DNA of 57,164 nucleotides, from NCBI RefSeq assembly GCF_002760435.1, contig NZ_AUUU01000017.1, forward strand, positions 1 to 57,164, written 5' to 3'. Below the pieces are notes generated by a model. The model searched no databases, was not told the origin of the DNA, and saw only the letters and a program-made list of their open reading frames with translations. Of this stretch, positions 27,224 through 35,214 are shown one piece after another. This DNA comes from Clostridium sp. LS (lineage in GTDB: Bacteria; Bacillota; Clostridia; Clostridiales; Clostridiaceae). The first letter of the stretch is position 1. Each line of letters opens with the position of its first letter. Position numbers and translations under genes: made by a program.

Positions 27224-28513
27224 TTACGGTGTCAATCTCTTCATATCTCTTGGGAATAGAGAGGCTTCTCTTATATTTCCTAAATTTAAGATTTGCATTG
27301 TAATTCTTTCAAGCCCTATAGCAAATCCTCCATGAGGCGGCATTCCATACTTAAATGTATCTAAATAGAATGCAAAATCTTCTATTTTTAATCCCCATTT
27401 CTCCATTTTTGCTTTTAACATTTCATAGTCATGAATTCTTTGTCCACCAGTTGTAATTTCAACACCTTTAAAGATTAAGTCAAAGCTCTTTGTCATTTCA
27501 GGATTTTCTTCGCGTTCCATAGCATACATTGGTCTCTTTGCTGTTGGATATTCAGTTAAAAATACATAATCACTATTATATTTTTCTTTAATATATTTAT
27601 GGAATAATGCTTCCCCTTCATTATCAATATTTCCTACTGGTGACTTTTTATTAAATTCTTTTAATAAAATTTCTTGAGCCTCAGCAAGTGGAATTCTTGG
27701 AATATTAATTTCTTCAGGAAGAACTACATCAAATAATTTTAATTCTTCAGCACATTTTTCATTTAAATGTTTATATAAAAATCTTATAAAGTTTTCTTCA
27801 GTATCCATAAGATCTGTTTCATCTTTTATAAATCCCATTTCAACATCTAAACTCACATATTCATTTAAATGTCTCCATGTATTATGAAGCTCTGCTCTAT
27901 ATGCATAACCAACTTCATATACTCTTTCAAATCCAGCTCCTACCATCATTTGCTTCCAAAATTGTGGACTTTGTGAAAGGAAGGCTCTTCTATTAAAATA
28001 ATTAACAGTAAACATTTCAGAACCACCTTCAGTTCCAGAATGAGTTATCTTTGGTGTGTGTATTTCTTCAAAATCATTGTTTTTAAAGAACGTTCTAAAA
28101 GCTTCTTCAATTTCATTTTGTACTTTAAAAATTGCTTTCTTCTTAGGAATTCTAAGACTTACTGTTCTAAAATCTAATTGTGTTTCAAGTGATGCTTTTT
28201 CTTTATAGCTTTGAATTTCAAATGGTAATTTATCATAAAAAACTTTACCAGCAATCTCTATAGATGATACTTCTACTTCCATTCCTCTTGGTGCTTTTTC
28301 GTTTTCACGCACAACTCCTACTACTTCTATTGCATTTTCAAGCCTTAACCCCTTAATTTGATCCTTTGTACAAACAAGTTGAATTATTCCTGACTTATCT
28401 CTAAGCATAATGAAGGAAACGTGAGAAAGGTCACGAATTTTATGAACCCATCCCTTAAGTAATACTGTTTCTTCACCATTAACTACTAAATCTTTAATAA
28501 ATATTCTTTTCAT
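27224..28513 (-). CDS. aspS2: Archaeal-type, probably non-discriminating aspartyl-tRNA synthetase
   Basis: This 429-residue class IIb synthetase lacks the GAD insertion of typical bacterial AspRS (about 590 residues). The N-terminal OB fold (residues 1-105) reads tRNA. Motif 2 is in FERVYEVGYAYRAE, and motif 3 is GFAIGLERITMQIL. Two OB-fold positions that set discrimination in archaeal enzymes are His in GWVHKIRDL and Pro in NEKAPRGME; both are of the non-discriminating kind. The enzyme should therefore charge tRNA(Asn) as well as tRNA(Asp) with aspartate, supplying GatCAB encoded just downstream. AGGAG precedes the ATG. A T-box leader controls it. Confidence 0.95.
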   Translation of the reverse strand: MKRIFIKDLVVNGEETVLLKGWVHKIRDLSHVSFIMLRDKSGIIQLVCTKDQIKGLRLENAIEVVGVVRENEKAPRGMEVEVSSIEIAGKVFYDKLPFEIQSYKEKASLETQLDFRTVSLRIPKKKAIFKVQNEIEEAFRTFFKNNDFEEIHTPKITHSGTEGGSEMFTVNYFNRRAFLSQSPQFWKQMMVGAGFERVYEVGYAYRAELHNTWRHLNEYVSLDVEMGFIKDETDLMDTEENFIRFLYKHLNEKCAEELKLFDVVLPEEINIPRIPLAEAQEILLKEFNKKSPVGNIDNEGEALFHKYIKEKYNSDYVFLTEYPTAKRPMYAMEREENPEMTKSFDLIFKGVEITTGGQRIHDYEMLKAKMEKWGLKIEDFAFYLDTFKYGMPPHGGFAIGLERITMQILNLGNIREASLFPRDMKRLTP

Positions 28514-28602
28514 TATTATTACTCCTTTTTAAATTATTGTTTATTTTTACAATTATTTTTTGTAATTATACTATTAAAAATATTAAAATTTTTTTAACCA
28601 AC

Positions 28603-28866
28603 AAAAAAACTCGTCTCTATGCATATGCATAGGGACGAGAATATCTTCGCGGTACCACCCTAGTTAGTTTATAAAAACTCACCTCAACCAAGTACAAAAC
28701 TAAAATTGCTTTATACCCTCCACTTGTAACGGCATGGACCCGATTAAGCCTACTCTTTTCATTAAAATTTCAGTTAATTGCTCCGAAGTGTTCTTTCAAT
28801 TCAAGACTCATGCAGATATCCCACCGCCATCTGCTCTCTTTAAATCATCTATTTGAATTTACTTTT
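28603..28866 (-). promoter_or_regulatory. T-box leader of aspS-gatCAB with overlapping Glu (GAA) and Asn (AAC) specifiers
   Basis: In the minus direction the leader shows AAGTA of stem I, an AGAGAG bulge, an upper GCAGAT/ATCTGC hairpin, the S-turn GAAA at 28797-28794 and then GAAC at 28793-28790. Counting from the S-turn gives codon GAA (Glu); counting back from the conserved GGAGC gives AAC (Asn), one base on. The T-box sequence GGGTGGTACCGCG is at 28660-28648. The terminator stem is at 28639-28610, followed by TTTTTTT. A dual Asn/Glu T-box was described for this operon in C. acetobutylicum (recalled literature), so this looks like a second case. A -10 like TATGAT lies at 28876-28871. Confidence 0.92.
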
Positions 28867-29035
28867 CTTCATCATAGCATATATTAATTTTCATTTATAA
28901 AATCTATTTTATTAATTAATCATAAATTCAATGCTTACGAATTTCATTATATTGCAAAATAATTCATAAATCAATACTTTTTTCTAAAAGCATGCTTATA
29001 AAATTTTAAACCAATAAGTTTTGCTAACAGAAATA

Positions 29036-29593
29036 TTAATTGTTAAAATTTTTCATTAAAACATATCTATTTAATCCATTGTACTTTAACTTTTCTATTA
29101 TTATATTATAACCAAGATTTTTAAAGGTATTTAAGCTGTATATATTGTCAGGTGCAACTGTTGAACAAATATAACTCATCCCTGAGCTATATGCAACTTC
29201 TTCTAAAATCTTACATATTACCCTTTGAAGTTTATTCCCTCTATATTCTTCTTTAACTATAGTCGATTCAACTTGTCCTACTTTTAATAGGTCTTTTCCC
29301 TGAATATTTATGTCATATCCATAATTATGTTTTTCATATCCATACTCTACATATACTCCTATAGCTATTAATTCATCATCAATTGCTGAAACACATCCAA
29401 TAATCTTGCCTTTTCCACTAAAAATTATATTAAATTCATCTCTATCTGAAGTACAGTAAAAAGCTTTATTACTAAGTTTATTATAAACATTATCTTGAAG
29501 TTCCATTATTTTATTTAAATAGCTTAAATCTAATTCCTTAATTTGGGCTTTAATATAACTTCCATCTTTTTTCTTTAAAATAATCTCTTTCAT
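29036..29593 (-). CDS. GNAT-family acetyltransferase
   Basis: A 185-residue protein with the GNAT acyl-CoA binding pattern: QVESTIVKEEYRGNKLQRVICKIL (strand 4 and the Q/RxxGx(G/A)-type loop, here YRGNKL) and the late PDNIYSLNTFKNLGYNI (helix 4, strand 6). The N-terminal half is less conserved (IMELQDNVYNKL). Substrate is unknown. There is no clear Shine-Dalgarno before the ATG at 29593 and no operon partner. It ends 160 nt upstream of the T-box promoter region. Confidence 0.85.
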   Translation of the reverse strand: MKEIILKKKDGSYIKAQIKELDLSYLNKIMELQDNVYNKLSNKAFYCTSDRDEFNIIFSGKGKIIGCVSAIDDELIAIGVYVEYGYEKHNYGYDINIQGKDLLKVGQVESTIVKEEYRGNKLQRVICKILEEVAYSSGMSYICSTVAPDNIYSLNTFKNLGYNIIIEKLKYNGLNRYVLMKNFNN

Positions 29594-29736
29594 TTTATTA
29601 AATAAGAATATAAATACTAAATTTATGATTCTTAACTTATCCCCCTTAATTATTAATAATATCTGAATTATATTATATTCTATTTTTATACGCTAGTCTT
29701 GTATAATTTTTATTATTGCTTTTTCAAAAATAAACT

Positions 29737-29768
29737 GAGCCTTAAAATATAAATAGTTTTCAAGGCTC
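29737..29768 (-). terminator. Terminator after the amidase-domain gene
   Basis: GAGCCTT and AAGGCTC arms enclose 18 nt and are followed by GTTTTTAA on the plus strand and AGTTTATTTTTG on the minus strand. It lies 9 nt after the stop at 29777. Confidence 0.7.
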
Positions 29769-29776
29769 GTTTTTAA

Positions 29777-30883
29777 TCAACAATGTACTCTTATTAACCA
29801 AAATTTTATTTTTTTATCGCTCCATCCTAAATCCCATGGCACATCATTTCTATCCGTATTATGGCATGTCACTAAAGTATAGCCTTTTGAATCAGCACCA
29901 GTTACTACAGATACGTGGGTAATATCGCCTTTCTTTTCATAAGCTACAAAGTCTCCAGGAAGTAATTTATAGGAAGCTTTGTATACTTTTTCATAACTTC
30001 CTTTAGCAATAACAGAAGCTCTACCGCTATTTAGCATATAATAAGTAAATTTACCTGCATTTACCCATGGTCCTGTTGCGCTTCCTTTATCATATCTCCA
30101 CCCTGAAGTTTCCTTAAATTTTGCTCCTTCGTGTAATATTTGTGAAGCAAAATTTGCGCAATCTCCTCCTTCTGGATTAAAGTCTCTATATTGTTTATTG
30201 TATTTAAATCCATACTCCTCTAAAGTTGCAGCTCCACAATACTTATCCGCATATTCTTTTGCACCTTTTCTTTTTTCACTAATGTTAGTCAAATCTCTAA
30301 ATGGTTGAGTCGAAATAAATTCTTTAATAGCATCAACTTTAATAGATTCTAGACTTAATGAATCAGCAAATGGGTCTGTATACCATTCCTTTGTAATTAT
30401 CCATCCATCTCCTCTCTTACTTAATTGAAAAGAGTGGTAAGTCCCAATTCTTGAACGGTTAATTTGTTCAGGTTGATCTGGATAGACATATTGATATTCT
30501 GTATTGCAAATAATATTAAATGAACATTTTTGCTCTCCAATTTTAGATCTTTTAATTACTATTTTAGGTACTATATCCACAAATTGTACTCCCTGTTTTT
30601 CTGCCCAATTGTTTATGTATTTAACTTTTTTTTGTTCATACTCATATGCCCATTGACCATATTTTGTATCTGTGGCATAAAGGGATTTTATTGAATCTAA
30701 ATCCTTATTTAATATTGCTTTATTCTTTATTTCAAATATATTTTTTACAATACATCCTATTTCGTCGCAATTGATTTCACCCATTACTTTTTGTTCCATA
30801 ACATTAATAAATGAAAATATTATAGTAATTATAATAATACTCATTAAAATTGATGAGCTTTTCTTGTTTTTAGAGAGCCGCAT
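29777..30883 (-). CDS. Exported amidase-domain (Amidase_6) protein
   Basis: A 368-residue protein with an N-terminal membrane/signal segment (SILMSIIIITIIFSFINVM, residues 11-29) and no clear signal-peptidase site, so it is possibly anchored outside. Residues 40-190 are a helical/beta domain of unknown role. The C-terminal half is a cysteine-peptidase-like amidase domain: the catalytic Cys in GGDCANFASQILHEGA, the His in GDITHVSVVTG and a third residue in CHNTDRNDVPW. Related proteins cleave cell-wall or lantibiotic-type amide bonds; the actual target is unknown. AAAGGGG precedes the ATG. An M15 peptidase gene lies 32 nt upstream on the same strand, so the two may form an envelope-remodelling operon. 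Confidence 0.87.
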   Translation of the reverse strand: MRLSKNKKSSSILMSIIIITIIFSFINVMEQKVMGEINCDEIGCIVKNIFEIKNKAILNKDLDSIKSLYATDTKYGQWAYEYEQKKVKYINNWAEKQGVQFVDIVPKIVIKRSKIGEQKCSFNIICNTEYQYVYPDQPEQINRSRIGTYHSFQLSKRGDGWIITKEWYTDPFADSLSLESIKVDAIKEFISTQPFRDLTNISEKRKGAKEYADKYCGAATLEEYGFKYNKQYRDFNPEGGDCANFASQILHEGAKFKETSGWRYDKGSATGPWVNAGKFTYYMLNSGRASVIAKGSYEKVYKASYKLLPGDFVAYEKKGDITHVSVVTGADSKGYTLVTCHNTDRNDVPWDLGWSDKKIKFWLIRVHC

Positions 30884-30915
30884 ATTTTAATACCCCTTTC
30901 TAAATGAATATCCTT

Positions 30916-31821
30916 CTACAGTAGTGCATTATCTACCATTTCAATGTACTTTTTAGTATTTTCTTCTAAAGGAACACCGTCATACCACTGGCAATTATTA
31001 TTCCAATTACTAAAATATCTAGCTTTTAATATTATTTCTGGTCTATATTCAAAATGTAAGATATCAAAATGATTCCATTTTCCGCCCCATACAAAATTAT
31101 TTTTCTCAAAAGCTTCTACTAATTCCTTTGGGTAGTCTCCCAATCTTTGCTTTCCTTGCTTTTCTGAACTCCATTTCCAGTAGTCTCTTTTATCACTTTT
31201 CAGGTCAATAGCTATTCCATAGGAATGAGGACTTAATCTTCCAGTTCCTGATATAACTCTATAATTATATGTTCCACTGGCTGGATAAAGTATGCTTCCT
31301 ATATCACCTCTAGTTTTAGCTAAGGGAATAAGTTCTTTTAGTACTCCTTCAAGAGAAGAATTTGCATTATTTTTGCTATTGAATTGATAATTAGTATATC
31401 CAAATTTTAAGCTCTTTAAATTTTTCTCTATGGCTCCTTTTGAGCTACCATATACTTCATTTAAAAGTTCATAATGCCTTGCTCTACCGGGATCAAAATT
31501 CTTTTCCATAATTTCTGTTGTCATTTGCAGTGGGTACTCTTGCTCCAACATATCTTGTAAATCTGGATTTGATAACTTTTCTGCTTGACTTTTTTGTTTT
31601 TTATCATCATAGATAATTTTTTTGCCTGATTTCATGATTAAATAAACTTCATCATCACTTTTCTTCTCAACACCTTGTATAAATTCAGGATAAGCCAGCA
31701 TAAGGCTTAATATATCTTGCTTCATTTGCGTTTTATAATCTTTGTTACAAGATGCATAAGATATAATAGGAATATTGAAAAAAACTAATATACATAATAT
31801 ATAATTAATTATTTTTTTCAT
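30916..31821 (-). CDS. Exported M15-family (VanY-like) D-Ala carboxypeptidase/endopeptidase
   Basis: A 301-residue protein with a signal peptide (MKKIINYILCILVFFNIPIISYA, cleavage near residue 23). The C-terminal domain has the zinc motifs of peptidase family M15: SPHSYGIAIDL (HxxxxxxD) and WNHFDILHFEYRPE (ending with the third zinc ligand His and the catalytic Glu-type residue). Such enzymes trim peptidoglycan stem peptides. I chose the ATG at 31821, behind GGCGGTGA, instead of the frame's earlier ATG at 31869, because the signal peptide begins there. It is upstream of the amidase-domain gene. Confidence 0.88.
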   Translation of the reverse strand: MKKIINYILCILVFFNIPIISYASCNKDYKTQMKQDILSLMLAYPEFIQGVEKKSDDEVYLIMKSGKKIIYDDKKQKSQAEKLSNPDLQDMLEQEYPLQMTTEIMEKNFDPGRARHYELLNEVYGSSKGAIEKNLKSLKFGYTNYQFNSKNNANSSLEGVLKELIPLAKTRGDIGSILYPASGTYNYRVISGTGRLSPHSYGIAIDLKSDKRDYWKWSSEKQGKQRLGDYPKELVEAFEKNNFVWGGKWNHFDILHFEYRPEIILKARYFSNWNNNCQWYDGVPLEENTKKYIEMVDNALL

Positions 31822-31945
31822 TAATTTATTCACCGCCTTTTTAAACCCTATAAAGATATATTGTCCCAAGACTAGTCATACTATGTACATTAAATTTTCG
31901 AATAAAAATAAAAGCTCAAAATAACTTTTATTTAAATCATAAAAA

Positions 31946-31983
31946 AAGTGAATGTCTATTCATTTAAATAGTTACACTCACTT
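31946..31983 (-). terminator. Terminator of the alpha/beta hydrolase gene
   Basis: On the minus strand AAGTGAGTGTAACTAT pairs with ATAGACATTCACTT (two mismatches) and is followed by TTTTTTT (31947-31941). Confidence 0.8.
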
Positions 31984-32028
31984 AATACTGAAATAGAATT
32001 TTACTTATATTCCAGGTAATTTATATTT

Positions 32029-33138
32029 TTAATTTATACTTTTTTCATAAAAATCTAGTACTGATACTAAATAAGGTTTTTGAATTTCATCTCTCTCCAG
32101 ATATATTTCATGCCTTGAATCATCCATCTTTTCTATTTTGCAGTTCTTGGCCCCTTTAGCAAACTTATTCTGACCTTCTGATTTTACATAAGTATCCTGC
32201 CCAGCCTGAAATAATAACACTGGAATTTCAACTTTTGACGCATTTTCTTCTTTTACAACATCTTCAGTGGTTCTAAACGCCTCTTTAGTCCAGTTATAAC
32301 TTGCTCCACCTCTTTGTAATTCTTCATTATTAGCTACAATATTGTGAATATACTCATAACGATTAATAGAGGTTGTCCCAATTTCATCTTTATTATATTC
32401 TGTTGTGTAAGGCTTTTTACCCAACACGTATTTTCCACCATTGCCTAACGCAACTTCAATATTAACTATTAACTTTGCTATAAATTCTGGAATATTTCCT
32501 GTATTAACCTCTAGCATTGGGGCATTTAAAATAGCAGCATTGAAGTAATTTGGATAATCCTCTAAAAATTTTACTCCAATTGCACCACCCATAGAATGAG
32601 CATATAAAAATACTTTTTTGCCTTCATTATTTGGCATAACAATTTCATCCATAAAAGTTTTAAAATCAGTAACATATTGATTAAAATCTTTTACATTTAT
32701 TTGAGATTTATCAGCTATTCCAAGTGTACCTGATCTCCCGTGACCTCTATGCTCTATTCCGAAAACATTATATCCATCTTTCAAAAAATAATATATCATT
32801 TCATGATATTTCTCTAAACTCTCAGTATACCCATGAGATATTACAATATTAGCTTTTGCATTTTCAACCTTATATTGTTCGTAATACAATTTAACATCTT
32901 CGTCACCATCTACATATCCAGACTCCATTTTACTCTTTATGTATGGTTCAACAATATTGCTCATATCATCTTTATAATTATTTTCCGATATATATATTTC
33001 ATCTATAATTCCCTTTGATTCTGATGCATTAGCAACAATAACGCAGTTACTTAAAATCATATGCAATAGAAATAATATAACAAAAGTCCATATTACTTTA
33101 AAATTATTTTGGTTATTTTTAATATTTATTTTCAACAA
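32029..33138 (-). CDS. Membrane-anchored or secreted alpha/beta hydrolase (lysophospholipase/monoacylglycerol lipase type)
   Basis: A 369-residue protein. The N-terminal hydrophobic stretch (VIWTFVILFLLHMILSNCVIV, residues 14-34) exports or anchors it. The hydrolase domain shows ISHGYTESLEKY (oxyanion strand), FGIEHRGHGRSG, the nucleophile elbow YAHSMGGAIG, an acid in FQAGQDTYV and a histidine in DSRHEIYLERD, all standard for serine hydrolases of the PldB/monoacylglycerol lipase group. It probably cleaves lysolipids or other small esters outside the membrane. A lipoprotein Cys (near residue 31) is possible but the lipobox is poor. It is monocistronic with a terminator. Confidence 0.88.
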   Translation of the reverse strand: MLKINIKNNQNNFKVIWTFVILFLLHMILSNCVIVANASESKGIIDEIYISENNYKDDMSNIVEPYIKSKMESGYVDGDEDVKLYYEQYKVENAKANIVISHGYTESLEKYHEMIYYFLKDGYNVFGIEHRGHGRSGTLGIADKSQINVKDFNQYVTDFKTFMDEIVMPNNEGKKVFLYAHSMGGAIGVKFLEDYPNYFNAAILNAPMLEVNTGNIPEFIAKLIVNIEVALGNGGKYVLGKKPYTTEYNKDEIGTTSINRYEYIHNIVANNEELQRGGASYNWTKEAFRTTEDVVKEENASKVEIPVLLFQAGQDTYVKSEGQNKFAKGAKNCKIEKMDDSRHEIYLERDEIQKPYLVSVLDFYEKSIN

Positions 33139-33182
33139 TACTACATCCTTTCTATTGCTAAAAATCTTAGCATAAAAGAAAA

Positions 33183-33201
33183 AGCTGTATTTTAAACAGC
33201 T
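33183..33201 (-). terminator. Terminator of the 113-residue orphan
   Basis: AGCTGT and ACAGCT form a short stem; in the minus direction TTTTTCTTTT follows, 12 nt after the stop at 33213. Confidence 0.7.
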
Positions 33202-33212
33202 AAATGTGTATA

Positions 33213-33554
33213 CTATTCAAGCAAGGAAATAACCCACTTATTACACGAAGTGCATTTATGAACCGTTATAACAAATAAATCAAACTTCTTATTATGAGCC
33301 ATTATCCCCATAGAATCTCTTTCTTCTTTAGTAATAAATTCATCATTTTCATCTATATAACCAATTATTTCTACCAAATAATTTTTTTTAGTTTTATCGC
33401 AGCATCCATTAGAACCAGCAACTTCAATTATCTCATAATTCAAATCTGGACTTAATTCTTGTATAATATCAATTATATCTTCATAATCTTTAATATCATC
33501 GACAAAATCTTCTGCAAAAAATTCTAAATCTTTAACTTGAAATAATTTATTCAT
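33213..33554 (-). CDS. Small acidic hypothetical protein with CxxC
   Basis: A 113-residue acidic protein of unknown function. It has a Cys pair in GSNGCCDK and a CxxC in HKCTSCNKW near the end, which could bind a metal. The first half is helical and rich in Asp/Glu (DFVDDIKDYEDIIDIIQEL), the second beta-rich. The frame starts at an ATG at 33566, but the ATG at 33554 has the better GGAGA spacing, so I prefer that one. It is alone, with its own terminator. Confidence 0.65.
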   Translation of the reverse strand: MNKLFQVKDLEFFAEDFVDDIKDYEDIIDIIQELSPDLNYEIIEVAGSNGCCDKTKKNYLVEIIGYIDENDEFITKEERDSMGIMAHNKKFDLFVITVHKCTSCNKWVISLLE

Positions 33555-33698
33555 ATTTTTCTCCATTCCTTAGTAATATTTTGTAGCAATAAAGTTTGCT
33601 TATATATGTTACCTATTATAATTTATATACAATCTTTTAGCAAATACACTTGTAATATATAAATTCAAGGTTAACATGATATCTAGCTTTTTTTATCA

Positions 33699-34955
33699 TT
33701 AATATTTGAAATAATCTAATATTTTCAGGTACTCATTGTTTAAACTTAAATAAGTATTCATTAAATCACTTGATTCATTTGTTGCCTTTTCAATTATATA
33801 ATCATAGTTTTCAATAAATAATTTTGTTATATTAGAATCTATTTTGTTATATTTGGCCATATTACTCAAGATTTTTATTACTCTATCTTTACTAAACTCT
33901 TCTTTATAACTTCTTACGCCTAGCAAAGCACTAATTATATCCCCTATTGAAATTATTCTCATTTCTAAAGTTAAATCATTGCCTTTCAATCCAAAAGGAT
34001 ATCCTGTACCATCAATTTTTTCATGGTGAAGTGCTGCCATATCTCTAATATCATCGATATTTAAATCGCTCAATATTTTATATCCAATTATTGCATGGCT
34101 CTTCATAATTTCAAATTCATCATTTGAAAGTTTTCCTGGCTTTTCTAATATCTCCACAGGAATTCCTATTTTTCCTATGTCATGAAGAGCAGCTGCAATT
34201 TTAATTTGAGTTAAGGTCTTATCATCTAACTTTAATAATTTTGCAATTTGATAACTTACAGCTTCAACAAATATTGTATGTTTAACAGTAGCCTCACTTC
34301 TAAAATCAATGGAGTATGCTAACATTTTACTATATGAGAGCACTTCCTCTCTAGAGATAACTTTTGTTGCAAAAAAATCGTATAATTCTTTTAAATATGA
34401 TCCATCTAATAATTTATTTATGAAATTATACTTTTTATCTGCACTTATTAATAATTCCATATATTCCAGTGAATATTCTTTATTATTATTTATAATATAA
34501 TTTACTGTTAATTCCTTTTTAATCAAATATATTCTATCAATGTAATCTGCAAAACTTAACAATAGCCCCTCTTCGCAGAAAACCTCCATTTTATTATCTT
34601 TATAATATTTCATAGTAAAATGATGAGATAAAACTATATTATATAATTTAGAAAGGGGCGAAAAGTATTTAATGAATAAGCAGCCATAAATGGCATGATC
34701 AATAGGAGACTTAGTATCAATTTCCACAAGCTTGTCCCTTTCAGAAACTTTATATGCTCCTATATCATGAAATATAGAAAGGGTACAAATCTCCAGAATT
34801 TCGTCTTTACTATAATTTTCTTCTGCTCTTAATAAATTTAACATAACATATGCAACTCTTTCACCATGATTTAATAATCTTTGATCTACTGAATTAATTG
34901 CTCTATGAATTACTTGAATTATTTGTTTTAAAGTAATGTCTGTATTTTCCTTCAT
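33699..34955 (-). CDS. HD-GYP domain protein (cyclic-di-GMP phosphodiesterase type)
   Basis: A 418-residue soluble protein with two HD-type domains. The N-terminal one (about 1-200) keeps His63-Asp64 (SIFHDIGAY) but lacks a GYP motif. The C-terminal one (about 215-390) is a full HD-GYP domain with HDIGKIGIP (His258-Asp259), HHEKIDGTGYP (His310 to Pro320) and the following SIGDIISALL. HD-GYP enzymes hydrolyse c-di-GMP or related cyclic dinucleotides. There is no sensor or receiver domain, so the N-terminal HD may sense a ligand. AGGAG lies before the ATG. It is monocistronic. Confidence 0.92.
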   Translation of the reverse strand: MKENTDITLKQIIQVIHRAINSVDQRLLNHGERVAYVMLNLLRAEENYSKDEILEICTLSIFHDIGAYKVSERDKLVEIDTKSPIDHAIYGCLFIKYFSPLSKLYNIVLSHHFTMKYYKDNKMEVFCEEGLLLSFADYIDRIYLIKKELTVNYIINNNKEYSLEYMELLISADKKYNFINKLLDGSYLKELYDFFATKVISREEVLSYSKMLAYSIDFRSEATVKHTIFVEAVSYQIAKLLKLDDKTLTQIKIAAALHDIGKIGIPVEILEKPGKLSNDEFEIMKSHAIIGYKILSDLNIDDIRDMAALHHEKIDGTGYPFGLKGNDLTLEMRIISIGDIISALLGVRSYKEEFSKDRVIKILSNMAKYNKIDSNITKLFIENYDYIIEKATNESSDLMNTYLSLNNEYLKILDYFKY

Positions 34956-35149
34956 TAGTTCCTCCTTGTTTATGCTAAAAATAATACTTATATGGTTAGA
35001 TAATTAAAATAATAGATGACAACTATTCTATAAAATAATAATTATATATTATCATTGCAAGTTGCAATTACCACAATAAAGTTACAAATAACTAAAATAC
35101 CTAAAATAGAAATACTTTCTCACTTTCTATATGAATTATAACATAAAAA

Positions 35150-35188
35150 AGTCACCTTAATTGATGTATATATCATATTAAGATAACT
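35150..35188 (-). terminator. Terminator of the pullulanase gene
   Basis: On the minus strand AGTTATCTTAAT pairs with ATTAAGGTGACT (12 bp, two G-U) and is followed by TTTTTTATG. Confidence 0.8.
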
Positions 35189-35214
35189 TTCTTTTTATTT
35201 CGGTAATTTTTTAA

